A stretch of DNA of 64,000 bases from [Mycobacterium] zoologicum. GTDB lineage: Bacteria; Actinomycetota; Actinomycetes; Mycobacteriales; Mycobacteriaceae. This document shows, piece by piece, positions 41,543 to 53,268 of the stretch. The notes under the pieces were generated by a model. It was not told the origin of the DNA, searched no databases, and saw only the letters and a list, made by a program, of their open reading frames with translations. Every line of letters starts with the position of its first letter. Position 1 is the stretch's first letter. The stretch covers positions 2,472,953 to 2,536,952 of the forward strand of contig NZ_CP083985.1 of assembly GCF_020172665.1 (NCBI RefSeq), given 5' to 3'. The position numbers and the translations under genes were made by a program.

Positions 41543-43507
41543 TCAGGAAAAGTCTGCCGGATCCAGCAGCGCGGTGCCCATCGCGCCACCCGCGGCGTGT
41601 TGGAACAGGTTGAGGACCGCCTGATTGAGTTGTGACAGCTGATCCCAGAGCAGGTCGTTAGCAGAGGTGGCGGGGCTTGCGTTCATGATCGCGACCGCCA
41701 GGTCGTCGCGCGCGTTGAGGAGGCCGGCGGTGATGCTGGTGGCCGGGTCGGTCAGCGTCTCGGTGAGGATCTGCCCGAATCCGCCGGTGGGCTCGATGGC
41801 CAACTCCAGGCGAGCCAGCGCCAGAATCATGGGCAATTCGATGTCTTGGATCGCCAGCGGCACGTTGTTGATCAGCGCAGTCAGGCTGGCCTGCGGATCG
41901 CTCAGCAGTTGGTGACCCACGGTTCCCAGGTCCGGGATCAACGTCGGGTCGGTCATCCGGTCCAGCACCGACGGCACGTCCTGCTGGCCGCCGAATATCG
42001 CCTGAAATTGGTCAGGGCCCAGCGCCGTTTTGATCTGGTCGTATTCGATGTTGGCGCCCACCCAGGCGATACCGTGCGCCTGGTCGTGGGCGTAGTCGAA
42101 TTCGAACAGCCGACCTTGAAGATCAGTGGCACGTTCTGCGGGCGTGACGATCGGGGTGTCGGCCGGCAGGTACTGCTTCACGTCGGCGACATCGACGACT
42201 TGGGTGGTGATCTGAGCGGCCGGAACGGGACCGGTGACGTTCTGCCACCGCAACCACACGCCACCGTTGTAGGCCGATGCGGGCAGGTCGGTGTCGTCGA
42301 CCCAGTTCGCCACACCGGGGTCGTTGCTGCTGATCACGTAGTAGGTGAAGCCGTCGGGATCGTGGAACGCCTGCGTGTTGTTCAGGCTGCCGAATCCGGT
42401 CGCCCAGGGCGCGGTCCGGCCCCAATCGTCGGCAAGCATGATGCTGGAGTACGCGGCATCGATATCGGGGACCTTGACGATTAGCGCTTGATCGGACTGA
42501 AGGGAGAAGTGGCCGAAACTCGTCAGTTGGTCCGGCAGTAGCGGGCCTGGGATGGTGTTCGTTGTCTCCGCGATAGGCGAAAACGATTTGATCGCAACAC
42601 GATCCACGAATTCAACCTGACCGAGATAGCTTCCGGTGGGGTTCTCCAGTGGGATGGCGTGGGCGACGTCGCTGAGCAACGTCGACATCTGCTCCGGTGA
42701 GAAGACCGGCAGGTTCAGTGCCGAGGAGCCGTTCTCGTCGGTGAGCGAGAATGTGTCATGCTGCAGGCCCCAGTCACCGATGCTGTCTCGAATGACCACT
42801 CGATCGGCCCCGCTGATATCGATCCAGTTGCCGGAGCCTGACGCCGGCGGCGTCGAACTGAGGGTGAGGGTGTAGCTACCGTCCGCATTGGGCGTCGCAT
42901 CCGCCAGATCGAGAACACGAAGCGGCACGAAAGGCGTTCCGACCCCGTTGCCTGTCGTGACGTCGAAGGTCACATCCTCGGTGCCCGGACCGGGGTTGAC
43001 GTTGATCGTGTAGACGTCATCCGGGTGGACCGGTAGCGGGCTGTAAAGATTGTCCGGGTTGTTGTAGACCAGATATGCCTGCGGGTTCGCGCCGTTGGCT
43101 CCCCACGCATAGGGCGCCCACGGGAGAGTATGCGCGTTAAACACATCGGCACTGGTCTGCCCGAGCGAAAACGCCAGCACCGTGGCGGCCTGCATGGTCA
43201 AGAATTCGTGCAACATCGGCAGATCGGACTTGTCGATATAGGGCAGTGCGGCGTTGATCGCGGCGACCTGCTGCTGTGCCGCGATCAGCTGGTCGATCTC
43301 GGGCTGAAACGAATTCGACGCCTCCGAGAAAGTCAACGCGATCGGCGATGCGTCCGCCCTGCGAGGTGTCGACGGGCCCGAGATGGCGTGGGTATCCGCG
43401 GTCGCCAGCGCTATCGCGAGCGCACCGGCCGCTACAGCCGCCGCGGCACCGGCCGCGCCGGCGACCCGGTCCGGCCCGGAGATTCGGGTGAATCGCAAAA
43501 GTGGCAT
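41543..43507 (-). CDS. secreted DUF1254/DUF1214-like protein (island gene)
   Basis: 654 residues. An N-terminal Ala-rich signal helix (residues ~13-38) indicates export. The central part has the patterns NNPDNLYSPLPVHPDDVYTI and NDPGVANWVDDTDLPAS ... VWLRWQ, which I associate with DUF1254/DUF1214 proteins; this is a resemblance, not a proof. The C-terminal ~150 residues are helical and unrecognised. GGGAGGAC lies just before the ATG at 43505-43507. Module B (43541-43608) lies 33 bp upstream, so it should be co-regulated with the DUF1330 gene. Function unknown. Confidence 0.75.
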   Translation of the reverse strand: MPLLRFTRISGPDRVAGAAGAAAAVAAGALAIALATADTHAISGPSTPRRADASPIALTFSEASNSFQPEIDQLIAAQQQVAAINAALPYIDKSDLPMLHEFLTMQAATVLAFSLGQTSADVFNAHTLPWAPYAWGANGANPQAYLVYNNPDNLYSPLPVHPDDVYTINVNPGPGTEDVTFDVTTGNGVGTPFVPLRVLDLADATPNADGSYTLTLSSTPPASGSGNWIDISGADRVVIRDSIGDWGLQHDTFSLTDENGSSALNLPVFSPEQMSTLLSDVAHAIPLENPTGSYLGQVEFVDRVAIKSFSPIAETTNTIPGPLLPDQLTSFGHFSLQSDQALIVKVPDIDAAYSSIMLADDWGRTAPWATGFGSLNNTQAFHDPDGFTYYVISSNDPGVANWVDDTDLPASAYNGGVWLRWQNVTGPVPAAQITTQVVDVADVKQYLPADTPIVTPAERATDLQGRLFEFDYAHDQAHGIAWVGANIEYDQIKTALGPDQFQAIFGGQQDVPSVLDRMTDPTLIPDLGTVGHQLLSDPQASLTALINNVPLAIQDIELPMILALARLELAIEPTGGFGQILTETLTDPATSITAGLLNARDDLAVAIMNASPATSANDLLWDQLSQLNQAVLNLFQHAAGGAMGTALLDPADFS

Positions 43508-43540
43508 GTGTCCTCCCGGCAACCCGCAATCGACGCTCGC

Positions 43541-43608
43541 TCAACTATGGTCGGCCGACGCAATCGCTGTCTTGACAGCACGGGACAAATATTTGACAGT
43601 CGAGGACA
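43541..43608. promoter_or_regulatory. operator/promoter module B (upstream of the DUF1254-like gene)
   Basis: Same architecture as module A, exactly 3,100 bp away: TCAACTATGGTCG (43541-43553), TGTCTTGACA (43568-43577), and TTGACA-N6-GACA repeats at 43572-43587 and 43593-43608. The N6 spacers differ from module A while the blocks do not. On the minus strand AAGACA-N18-CATAGT is conserved and would drive the gene starting at 43507. No AraC gene follows here; the ABC-F gene ends 50 bp away. Confidence 0.75.
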
Positions 43609-43657
43609 TCGACCGGCAGCGGGCAGACCGCGACCGCCTGGCGAAAGTGGCCGAACC

Positions 43658-45295
<1,638 letters not shown>

Positions 45296-45308
45296 GCGCT
45301 TACTCCTG

Positions 45309-46130
45309 TTACTTGTCGTCGGTGAAGACCGGTGGGCGCTTCTCGGCGCGCGCAGCGACGGCTTCCTCGAAGTTGCTGGTCAGCAGGCGCACGTAGAGCT
45401 GTCCGAGCCCCTCGGCCTGCATGTGCCCCTCCAGACTACCGGCGTCCAGACCGCTCCAGAGCGTCCGCTTGGTCAATTCGGTCCCCGGCCGGGAGAATCC
45501 CGCGATCCGCTCGGCCAGCTCGTAGCAGGCCTCGAGCAGTTCGGGCTGGTCAACGACCCGCGACACCAGGCCGATCCGCTCGGCCTCGGCGGCGTCGACG
45601 TCGCGGCCGGTGAGCATGATCTCAAACGCCCGCGACGCGCCGATGGCCCGCGGCAGCAGGTAGCTCAGGCCCAGCTCGCTGGCGGTGAGCCCGTTGTTGA
45701 TCCCGGCCGCCCGGAAGTACGCGCCCGATGCGGCCACCCGGATGTCGGCGGCCAGCGCCAGGCACAGTCCGCCGCCGATGGCGGCACCGTTGACCGCGGC
45801 GATCACCGGTTGGTGCAGCCGGCGCAGCGACAAGATGATGTCGTCGAGCAGCTCCATCGACCGCAGGCCGAACGCCGGGCGGGTCAGGCCGGCCACATGA
45901 GGCACCGAGCCCGCGGACTTGTGGTCGGCGCCGGAGGAGAATCCCCGGCCGGCCCCGGTCAGCACCACCACGCGGACCGCGTTGTCGTAGCCGATCTCGG
46001 ACAGCACCTCGCGCAGCGGCACCATCACGTCGAAGGCCATCGAGTTCATCCGGTCCGGACGGTTCAATGTGATCAGCGCGACGTGCGGACGCGGACGCTC
46101 AACCAGGACGTACTCGGATGTGGTGGTCAC
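45309..46130 (-). CDS. echA12: enoyl-CoA hydratase/isomerase family protein, EchA12-like
   Basis: 273-residue crotonase-fold protein. The oxyanion-hole segments are VLTGAGRGFSSGADHKS and AAVNGAAIGGGLCLALAADIRVAA, and the last helices are typical. The position between the ABC-F gene and trxA matches Rv1472 (echA12), though trxB1 (Rv1471) is missing here. Start GTG at 46128-46130. Acidic residues at the hydratase positions cannot be fixed without alignment, so hydratase versus isomerase is open. Confidence 0.9.
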   Translation of the reverse strand: MTTTSEYVLVERPRPHVALITLNRPDRMNSMAFDVMVPLREVLSEIGYDNAVRVVVLTGAGRGFSSGADHKSAGSVPHVAGLTRPAFGLRSMELLDDIILSLRRLHQPVIAAVNGAAIGGGLCLALAADIRVAASGAYFRAAGINNGLTASELGLSYLLPRAIGASRAFEIMLTGRDVDAAEAERIGLVSRVVDQPELLEACYELAERIAGFSRPGTELTKRTLWSGLDAGSLEGHMQAEGLGQLYVRLLTSNFEEAVAARAEKRPPVFTDDK

Positions 46131-46156
46131 CGCTGCACGCTATCGCGTGCGGGCCG

Positions 46157-46531
46157 TCATGCCTGGTCGGGCGTGCCCTGAGCCTGTTGTGCAGCTAGTG
46201 CTGCCTCCACGTCGAGGTCCTTGACCTGCTGGACGAGGTGCTCGAGGGCCGCTGCCGGCAGTGCGCCGGCCTGGTTGAACACCAGCGTGCCCTTCTTGAA
46301 CGCCATCAGCGTCGGGATCGAGCGGATCTCGGCTGCAGCGGCCAGCTGCTGCTCGGCCTCGGTGTCGACCTTGGCGAACACCACGTCGGGGTGGTTCTCC
46401 GAGGCGGCGGCGAACGTCGGCGCGAACTGCCGGCACGGGCCACACCACGACGCCCAGAAATCGACCAGCACGATGTCATTGTCGGCGATGGTTTCTTCGA
46501 ATTGCGCAGCGGTCAGGTCTTGAGTTGCCAT
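46157..46531 (-). CDS. trxA: thioredoxin
   Basis: 124-residue thioredoxin with the WASWCGPCRQF active site near residue 27 and the cis-Pro region IRSIPTLMAFKKG. Cytoplasmic disulfide reductant. The Ala/Gln-rich C-terminal extension (~residues 108-124) is longer than in E. coli Trx. ATG at 46529-46531. Corresponds to Rv1470; the reductase gene trxB1 that follows it in M. tuberculosis is absent here, so reduction must depend on a reductase elsewhere. Confidence 0.94.
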   Translation of the reverse strand: MATQDLTAAQFEETIADNDIVLVDFWASWCGPCRQFAPTFAAASENHPDVVFAKVDTEAEQQLAAAAEIRSIPTLMAFKKGTLVFNQAGALPAAALEHLVQQVKDLDVEAALAAQQAQGTPDQA

Positions 46532-46637
46532 GATGTGCCTAACGCCCGGGCGTCCCGTGGTGTTCCCACCGCGGCCGGGCGGGCCCGGAGCGGCTTACAC
46601 AGCGCGCTCACAGCTGAGGGCAAGCTGGCCGCTAACT

Positions 46638-46653
46638 CCACCGTCAACGGTGG
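46638..46653. repeat. 7-bp inverted repeat between trxA and the DUF5666-like gene
   Basis: CCACCGT-CA-ACGGTGG is perfect with a two-base centre, 47 bp before the ATG at 46701 and 106 bp upstream of trxA. It could be an operator for either divergent gene. No regulator is suggested by context. Confidence 0.4.
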
Positions 46654-46700
46654 TGACACGGTCCGGCGGCACCCGTCGCCTTGACGAATGGAGAAACCCG

Positions 46701-47336
46701 ATGACCCTCAGCACCACCACCCCGGCGTTGCGCGCACTGACCGGCGCAGCCACCCTGTTCGCCGCCGCCCTGATGGTCCCGGCGCTGGCGCACGCCCAGG
46801 GCGACCACGTCGTCGGCTCGGTCTCCTCGGTCTCGGGCAACACCTTCGAGGTGGCCGGCTCGGCCGGCACGGTCACCGTTTCGCTGGCCGACGGCGCCAA
46901 GGTACTCGAGTCGGTGCCCGCCCAGCGCGGCGAGATAACCGCCGGTACCTGCATCAAGGCCGGCGCCACCCCCGACAGCGCGCCCGCCGACAGCGGCGCC
47001 ATCACCGCGAAGTTCGTGGCAATCACCGCCACCGTGGACGGTAAGTGCCCGCAGCGCCCGGCCGATGCGCCGGCAGCCGCACACCACCGCGGCGTGCGCG
47101 GTGTGGTCGAGTCGGTCTCCGGTGACACCGTCACCGTCAACGGCCCGTCCGGCCAGACCGCGGTCACCATCAACGACGCCACCCACGTCCGGCGGATGGT
47201 CGCGGTCAGCGCGCCGTCGATCAGCGCGGGCAAGTGCGTCGCCGCCCGCGGCACCACCGACGGTGACGGCGTGCTGCAGGCCAGCCGGGTGACGGTGTGG
47301 AACGGCGACGGCGGCTGCCCCACCCCGCCGGCCTAG
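46701..47336 (+). CDS. secreted DUF5666-like beta-barrel protein
   Basis: 211 residues. Signal peptide ending near ALAHAQ, then two OB-like beta repeats: VVGSVSSVSGNTFEVAGSAGTVTV (~30) and VRGVVESVSGDTVTVNGPSGQTAVT (~140). This is the DUF5666 pattern of periplasmic or secreted proteins. Cysteines in GTCIKAG, GKCPQRP, GKCVAAR and GGCPTPP could form disulfides. GGAG precedes the ATG at 46701. Divergent from trxA and convergent with the amidohydrolase gene, 4 bp away. Function unknown. Confidence 0.75.
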   Translation: MTLSTTTPALRALTGAATLFAAALMVPALAHAQGDHVVGSVSSVSGNTFEVAGSAGTVTVSLADGAKVLESVPAQRGEITAGTCIKAGATPDSAPADSGAITAKFVAITATVDGKCPQRPADAPAAAHHRGVRGVVESVSGDTVTVNGPSGQTAVTINDATHVRRMVAVSAPSISAGKCVAARGTTDGDGVLQASRVTVWNGDGGCPTPPA

Positions 47337-47340
47337 GCGG

Positions 47341-49074
47341 CTACCCCAGCAGCTTGCCGTAGGTCTGGCGCCCCATCAGATAGGTCGCCTCAACCGCCAC
47401 GTCACGCAGCTCTGCGGGGGGAACCCGGCGCGGATTCGCCGACAGCACAACCAGATCGGCGTACTTGCCGGGCTCCAGGCTGCCGATCTCGGTGTCCAGC
47501 CGCAGCTGCCAGGCCGCGTTGAGGGTCTGCGCCCGGATCGCCTCGTCGATGCCGATCCGCTGCTCGGGGGCCAGCACCCTGCCGCTGCCCTTGGCGATCC
47601 GGTTCACCGCGGTGGCGATGTTGCCGATCGGGTCAGGCGGGGTGACGGTGCCGTCGTTGTGGAACGACAGCCGCAGGCCGGCGTCCACCGCCGAACGCGC
47701 CGACATCCAGGTTGATCCGTGCTCCGGCCCGAACAGCTTGTCCACCAGCACGTCTCCCCAGAAGTAGACGTGCTCGATGAACATGCTCGGAGTGACGCCC
47801 AGCTGCGCGGCGCGCGCGCACTGCTCGGGCGTGATGGCGCCGACGTGTTCGATGCGCGGCCGCAGTGCCGGTGGCACCTTCGCCTTCTCGAAGGCGTCCA
47901 GCACGACGTCGATCGCGGCGTCGCCGTGCACGTGCACCGAGACCTGCCAGCGCTGGTCGACGAAAGCCGCCGTCAGCTGCTGGATCTGTTCGGGGCTGTA
48001 GTTCATCTGACCGCGGTGGTTGGGCCCCAGCTCCATGCTCGCGGTGGTCGCATTCGTCAGGTACGGGAAGGTGGTGAAGATGTTTCCCTGCCACGGCGAT
48101 CCGTCGGCCCAGATCTTCATGCCGATCTTGTCGAACAGCACATCGGCACCGGACCGCTTGCCGCGCACATGATTCGGGGTGTCGGCCAGCTCCTGGGTGC
48201 CGACCTCGTAGGCACGCACCCTAATCGCGCAGTCTTCCTGCGCGGCCAGCTTGGAGTACACCTCCGACTGCGTCCGCGAATCATAGGAGTGCTCGGTGGC
48301 CGTGGCGATGCCCGCCCGCGCCAGCTGCGCGTACGCCCAGCGCAGATTGTCACCGGCATTGGCCGTGACGGCACCGAAGAACGGCGCGGCCAGCGCCATC
48401 AGCGCCGCCACTTCGCGCACTTCGCCGGTCAGCTGCCCATCGGGCCCGCGCATGAACTGTGCCCCAACCGGATTGGGGGTGGTCTTGGTGATCCCCGCGG
48501 CGGCGAATGCGGCGGTGTTGGCGTAGGCGGCGTGCCCACTGTTGGAGATGATCACCACCGGGTTGTTCGGGGCCAGCCGGTCCAGTTCCTTGCGGCTGAA
48601 CGGTTTGAGCCCGGTCTGCAGCAGCGGGTCGACTCCGTTGAGCAGGATCGGCTGCCCCTTGGGAGTGTCGTCCACCGCCTCGGTGAGCTTGGCGAACACG
48701 CCGCCCGCGGTCGATACGGTGAAGGGCCGCACGTCGATCGCCGGGGGCGCCAGCGTGGTCCCCATCTCGAACGGGTGACCGTGCGGTTCGATGAACGCCG
48801 GGAGCAGGGCACGCCCCCGCAGATCGACGACGGTGGTCCCCGAACCCCGCAGTCGCAGCACGTCGTCGCGCGAGCCGACCTTGACGATCCGCCCGCCGCT
48901 GACCGCAAGCGCCTCGGCCTCGGGGACACCGGGAACCACGGTCACCACCGGGCCGCCGACGAAGATGGTGTCGGCGCCGGGGCCCCGAGGTCCGCACGCC
49001 GCCAGGCCACCGACTGCCGTTCCGGCCGCCGCGGCGGCCATTCCGGCCATGAACCGTCGCCTACTCGTCGTCAC
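47341..49074 (-). CDS. Tat-exported lipoprotein amidohydrolase (YtcJ-like)
   Basis: 577-residue metal-dependent amidohydrolase of the YtcJ type. Metal-site motifs: IEPHGHP (near residue 100), VSVHVHGDAA, RIEHVG and FHNDG. The N-terminus is a twin-arginine signal (TTSRRRFMAG) followed by a lipobox-like LAAC, so it is probably anchored to the outer face of the membrane after Tat export. GTG start at 49072-49074. It replaces the fadE15/PE_PGRS/ctpD stretch found between the sufT-like and trxA genes of M. tuberculosis. Substrate unknown; a cyclic amide or similar. Confidence 0.87.
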   Translation of the reverse strand: MTTSRRRFMAGMAAAAAGTAVGGLAACGPRGPGADTIFVGGPVVTVVPGVPEAEALAVSGGRIVKVGSRDDVLRLRGSGTTVVDLRGRALLPAFIEPHGHPFEMGTTLAPPAIDVRPFTVSTAGGVFAKLTEAVDDTPKGQPILLNGVDPLLQTGLKPFSRKELDRLAPNNPVVIISNSGHAAYANTAAFAAAGITKTTPNPVGAQFMRGPDGQLTGEVREVAALMALAAPFFGAVTANAGDNLRWAYAQLARAGIATATEHSYDSRTQSEVYSKLAAQEDCAIRVRAYEVGTQELADTPNHVRGKRSGADVLFDKIGMKIWADGSPWQGNIFTTFPYLTNATTASMELGPNHRGQMNYSPEQIQQLTAAFVDQRWQVSVHVHGDAAIDVVLDAFEKAKVPPALRPRIEHVGAITPEQCARAAQLGVTPSMFIEHVYFWGDVLVDKLFGPEHGSTWMSARSAVDAGLRLSFHNDGTVTPPDPIGNIATAVNRIAKGSGRVLAPEQRIGIDEAIRAQTLNAAWQLRLDTEIGSLEPGKYADLVVLSANPRRVPPAELRDVAVEATYLMGRQTYGKLLG

Positions 49075-49147
49075 CCGTGTCCGATCTTCCTCAGTCGCAG
49101 ACCGCCGCTCGACGGTTCCCGCGACGAGTATGTCAGTACTGGGCGCC

Positions 49148-49485
49148 TCAGACGGTGAAGCCGACGGCGCGCATCATCTCGCGGCCCTCATCGGTGATCT
49201 TGTCCGGTCCCCAGGCCGGCTCCCAGACCCAGGTGAGGTCGAGCGCCTTGACCAGACCGGCGCCCACAGTCGCGTTCTCGACCTGCTCGTAGATCATGTC
49301 CTGCAGCGGGCACGCCGGCGAGGTGAGCGTCATGGTGACCACCGCGGCCGCACCGTCCTCGTCCTGACGGATGGCCAGGTCATAGACCAACCCCAGATCC
49401 ATGACGTTGATGCCGATCTCGGGGTCGATGACGTCGTGCATCGACTCCTCGACCTCAGCCAGCAATTCGTCCGGTGCGGTTTCGC

Positions 49486-49489
<4 letters not shown>
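49148..49489 (-). CDS. metal-sulfur cluster assembly factor, DUF59 (SufT-like)
   Basis: 113-residue MIP18/DUF59 protein. Signatures: VIDPEIGINVMDLGLVYDL and the Cys-containing TLTSPACPLQD, the probable cluster-transfer Cys. Its ATG overlaps the sufU stop (ATGA), so it is translated with the suf operon. Corresponds to Rv1466. It probably assists Fe-S maturation. Confidence 0.92.
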
Positions 49490-51262
<1,773 letters not shown>

Positions 51263-52072
51263 TCAGACTCCCGCCGCTGCCGCCCCGTGGGGGTCCCTCC
51301 CGCTTGCGGGGGAGAAACGCTCGTAGCCGTTGGCTTCGAGTTCGTCGGCCAGTTCCGGTCCGGCGGACTCGACGATGCGCCCGCCGGCGAACACGTGCAC
51401 GAACTGCGGCTGGATGTAGCGCAGGATCCGGGTGTAGTGCGTGATGACCAGGACGCCGCCGTTGTCGGTCTGCTGGTAGCGGTTCACCCCTTCGCTGACC
51501 ACCCGCAGCGCGTCGACGTCCAGACCGGAGTCGGTCTCATCGAGGATGGCGATCTTGGGCTTGAGCAGGCTCAGCTGCAGGATCTCGTGGCGCTTCTTCT
51601 CACCGCCGGAGAACCCCTCGTTGACGTTGCGCTCGGCGAAGCCGGAGTCGATGCCCAACTCGGCGAACGCGGCACGCTGCTCCTTGATCCAGGCCCGCAG
51701 CTTCGGCGCCTCGCCGCGCATCGCGGTAACCGCGGTGCGCAGGAAGTTCGACATGGACACGCCCGGCACCTCGACCGGGTACTGCATGGCCAGGAACAGG
51801 CCGGCCCGGGCGCGCTCGTCGACGGTCATCGCCAGCACGTCCTGGCCGTCCAGGGTGATCGACCCGGACGTCACGGTGTACTTGGGGTGACCGGCGATGG
51901 CGTAGGACAGCGTGGACTTGCCCGAGCCGTTGGGCCCCATCAGGGCGTGCGTCTCACCGGAGCTCACGGTCAGGTCGACGCCGTGCAGAATCGGGATCGG
52001 CGAGGCGCCCTCGTCGCCGACGCCGCCCGGCGACACGCTTACGTGCAGGTCCTTGATTTCCAGTGTGCTCAT
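51263..52072 (-). CDS. sufC: Fe-S assembly ATPase SufC
   Basis: 269-residue ABC ATPase: Walker A GPNGSGKST, signature FSGGEKKR, Walker B IAILDETDSGLD. It energises the SufBCD scaffold. The N-terminus is ordinary and the C-terminus ends in a Gly/Ala-rich tail. The gene lies 29 bp after sufD and 3 bp before sufS. Corresponds to Rv1463. Confidence 0.96.
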   Translation of the reverse strand: MSTLEIKDLHVSVSPGGVGDEGASPIPILHGVDLTVSSGETHALMGPNGSGKSTLSYAIAGHPKYTVTSGSITLDGQDVLAMTVDERARAGLFLAMQYPVEVPGVSMSNFLRTAVTAMRGEAPKLRAWIKEQRAAFAELGIDSGFAERNVNEGFSGGEKKRHEILQLSLLKPKIAILDETDSGLDVDALRVVSEGVNRYQQTDNGGVLVITHYTRILRYIQPQFVHVFAGGRIVESAGPELADELEANGYERFSPASGRDPHGAAAAGV

Positions 52073-52101
52073 TGCTGTTTCGAGTCCTTAGATCTTGACG
52101 G

Positions 52102-53268
52102 TTAGTTGTTCTCGGTGACCGCGAGTTCACGCTCGACGGCCTCGGTGAGGCGCTCCTGCACGAACGGCACGGGGATCTTGGCGATGATCTCGCCGAAGAA
52201 TCCCCGCACGATCAGCCGGCGTGCCTGGTCTTCCGGGATGCCACGGGCCTGCAGGTAGAACAGCTGCAGATCGTCGAATCGTCCGGTGGCACTGGCGTGC
52301 CCGGCCTGGATGATCTCGCCGGTCTCGATCTCCAGGTTGGGAATCGAGTCCGCCCGGGCGCCGTCTGCCAGCACCAGGTTGCGGTTCACCTCGAAGGTGT
52401 CGGTGCCCACGCCCTCGGCGCGGATCAGCACGTCGCCGACCCAGACGGTGTGCGCGTCGGGAAGCTGCGAATCGGGATCGCCTTGCAGCGCACCCTTGTA
52501 GAGCACGTTGGAGCGGCAGTTGGGCCGACTGTGGTCGACCAGCAGGCGTGATTCCAGGTGCTGGCCGTCGTCGGCGAAGTACAGGCCGAGCATCTCGGCG
52601 TCACCGCCGGGCCCGTCGAAGCGCACCCGGCCGGTCAGCCGGACCAGCTCGCCGCCGAGCTGAACGGCGCTGTGGCGCAGCACCGCATCCTTGCCCAGCG
52701 CCGCGTGGTGCATGGTGACGTGCACCAGGTCGGCGTCGCCGTCGGCGATCCAGACCACGGTCAGCTGCGCGCTGTTGCCGACCACGAATTCGACGTTGTC
52801 GGCGTAGGTTCCGCTGCCCCGCACGTCGATCACGACGGTGGCCTGTGAGAGTTCCTCGGCGCGAACCTGCAGATGGCCGTAGGCGACCGCGCCGACACCC
52901 GGGCCGGTGACGGTGATAGACACGGGCTCGGCCACCACCGCGCCCTTGGCGACGGTCACCACCGTCGCGTCAGAGAACGCCGAGAAAGCCTGGGCGGCAA
53001 CCCGATCCGCGGGAACCCCCGCCGCACCGAGCCGCTCGTCGCCGCGCTGCACGGTCTCGGTGCGCACCGCCGCATCAGCCGACACCTCGATGGCCGCACT
53101 GGCCGCTGCGACCGCGGTGCCGTCGTGCAGGCCGCGCAGTCGCCGCAACGGGGTGAACCGCCACGCCTCATCACGGCCGTGCGGCACCTCGAATGCCTCC
53201 ACGTCGAACGAGGTGAATGCGGTGCCCTTGTTGACGCCTTCGGCTGCCTCGGTCAGATTCGTCGTCAC
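52102..53268 (-). CDS. sufD: Fe-S assembly protein SufD
   Basis: 388-residue beta-helix protein of the SufB/SufD family. C-terminal signatures: NRNLVLADGARADSIPNLEIETGEI and QAGHASATGRFDDLQLFYLQARGI with the conserved His. GTG directly follows the sufB stop, so the pair is coupled. It forms SufBC2D with its neighbours. Corresponds to Rv1462. Confidence 0.95.
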   Translation of the reverse strand: MTTNLTEAAEGVNKGTAFTSFDVEAFEVPHGRDEAWRFTPLRRLRGLHDGTAVAAASAAIEVSADAAVRTETVQRGDERLGAAGVPADRVAAQAFSAFSDATVVTVAKGAVVAEPVSITVTGPGVGAVAYGHLQVRAEELSQATVVIDVRGSGTYADNVEFVVGNSAQLTVVWIADGDADLVHVTMHHAALGKDAVLRHSAVQLGGELVRLTGRVRFDGPGGDAEMLGLYFADDGQHLESRLLVDHSRPNCRSNVLYKGALQGDPDSQLPDAHTVWVGDVLIRAEGVGTDTFEVNRNLVLADGARADSIPNLEIETGEIIQAGHASATGRFDDLQLFYLQARGIPEDQARRLIVRGFFGEIIAKIPVPFVQERLTEAVERELAVTENN

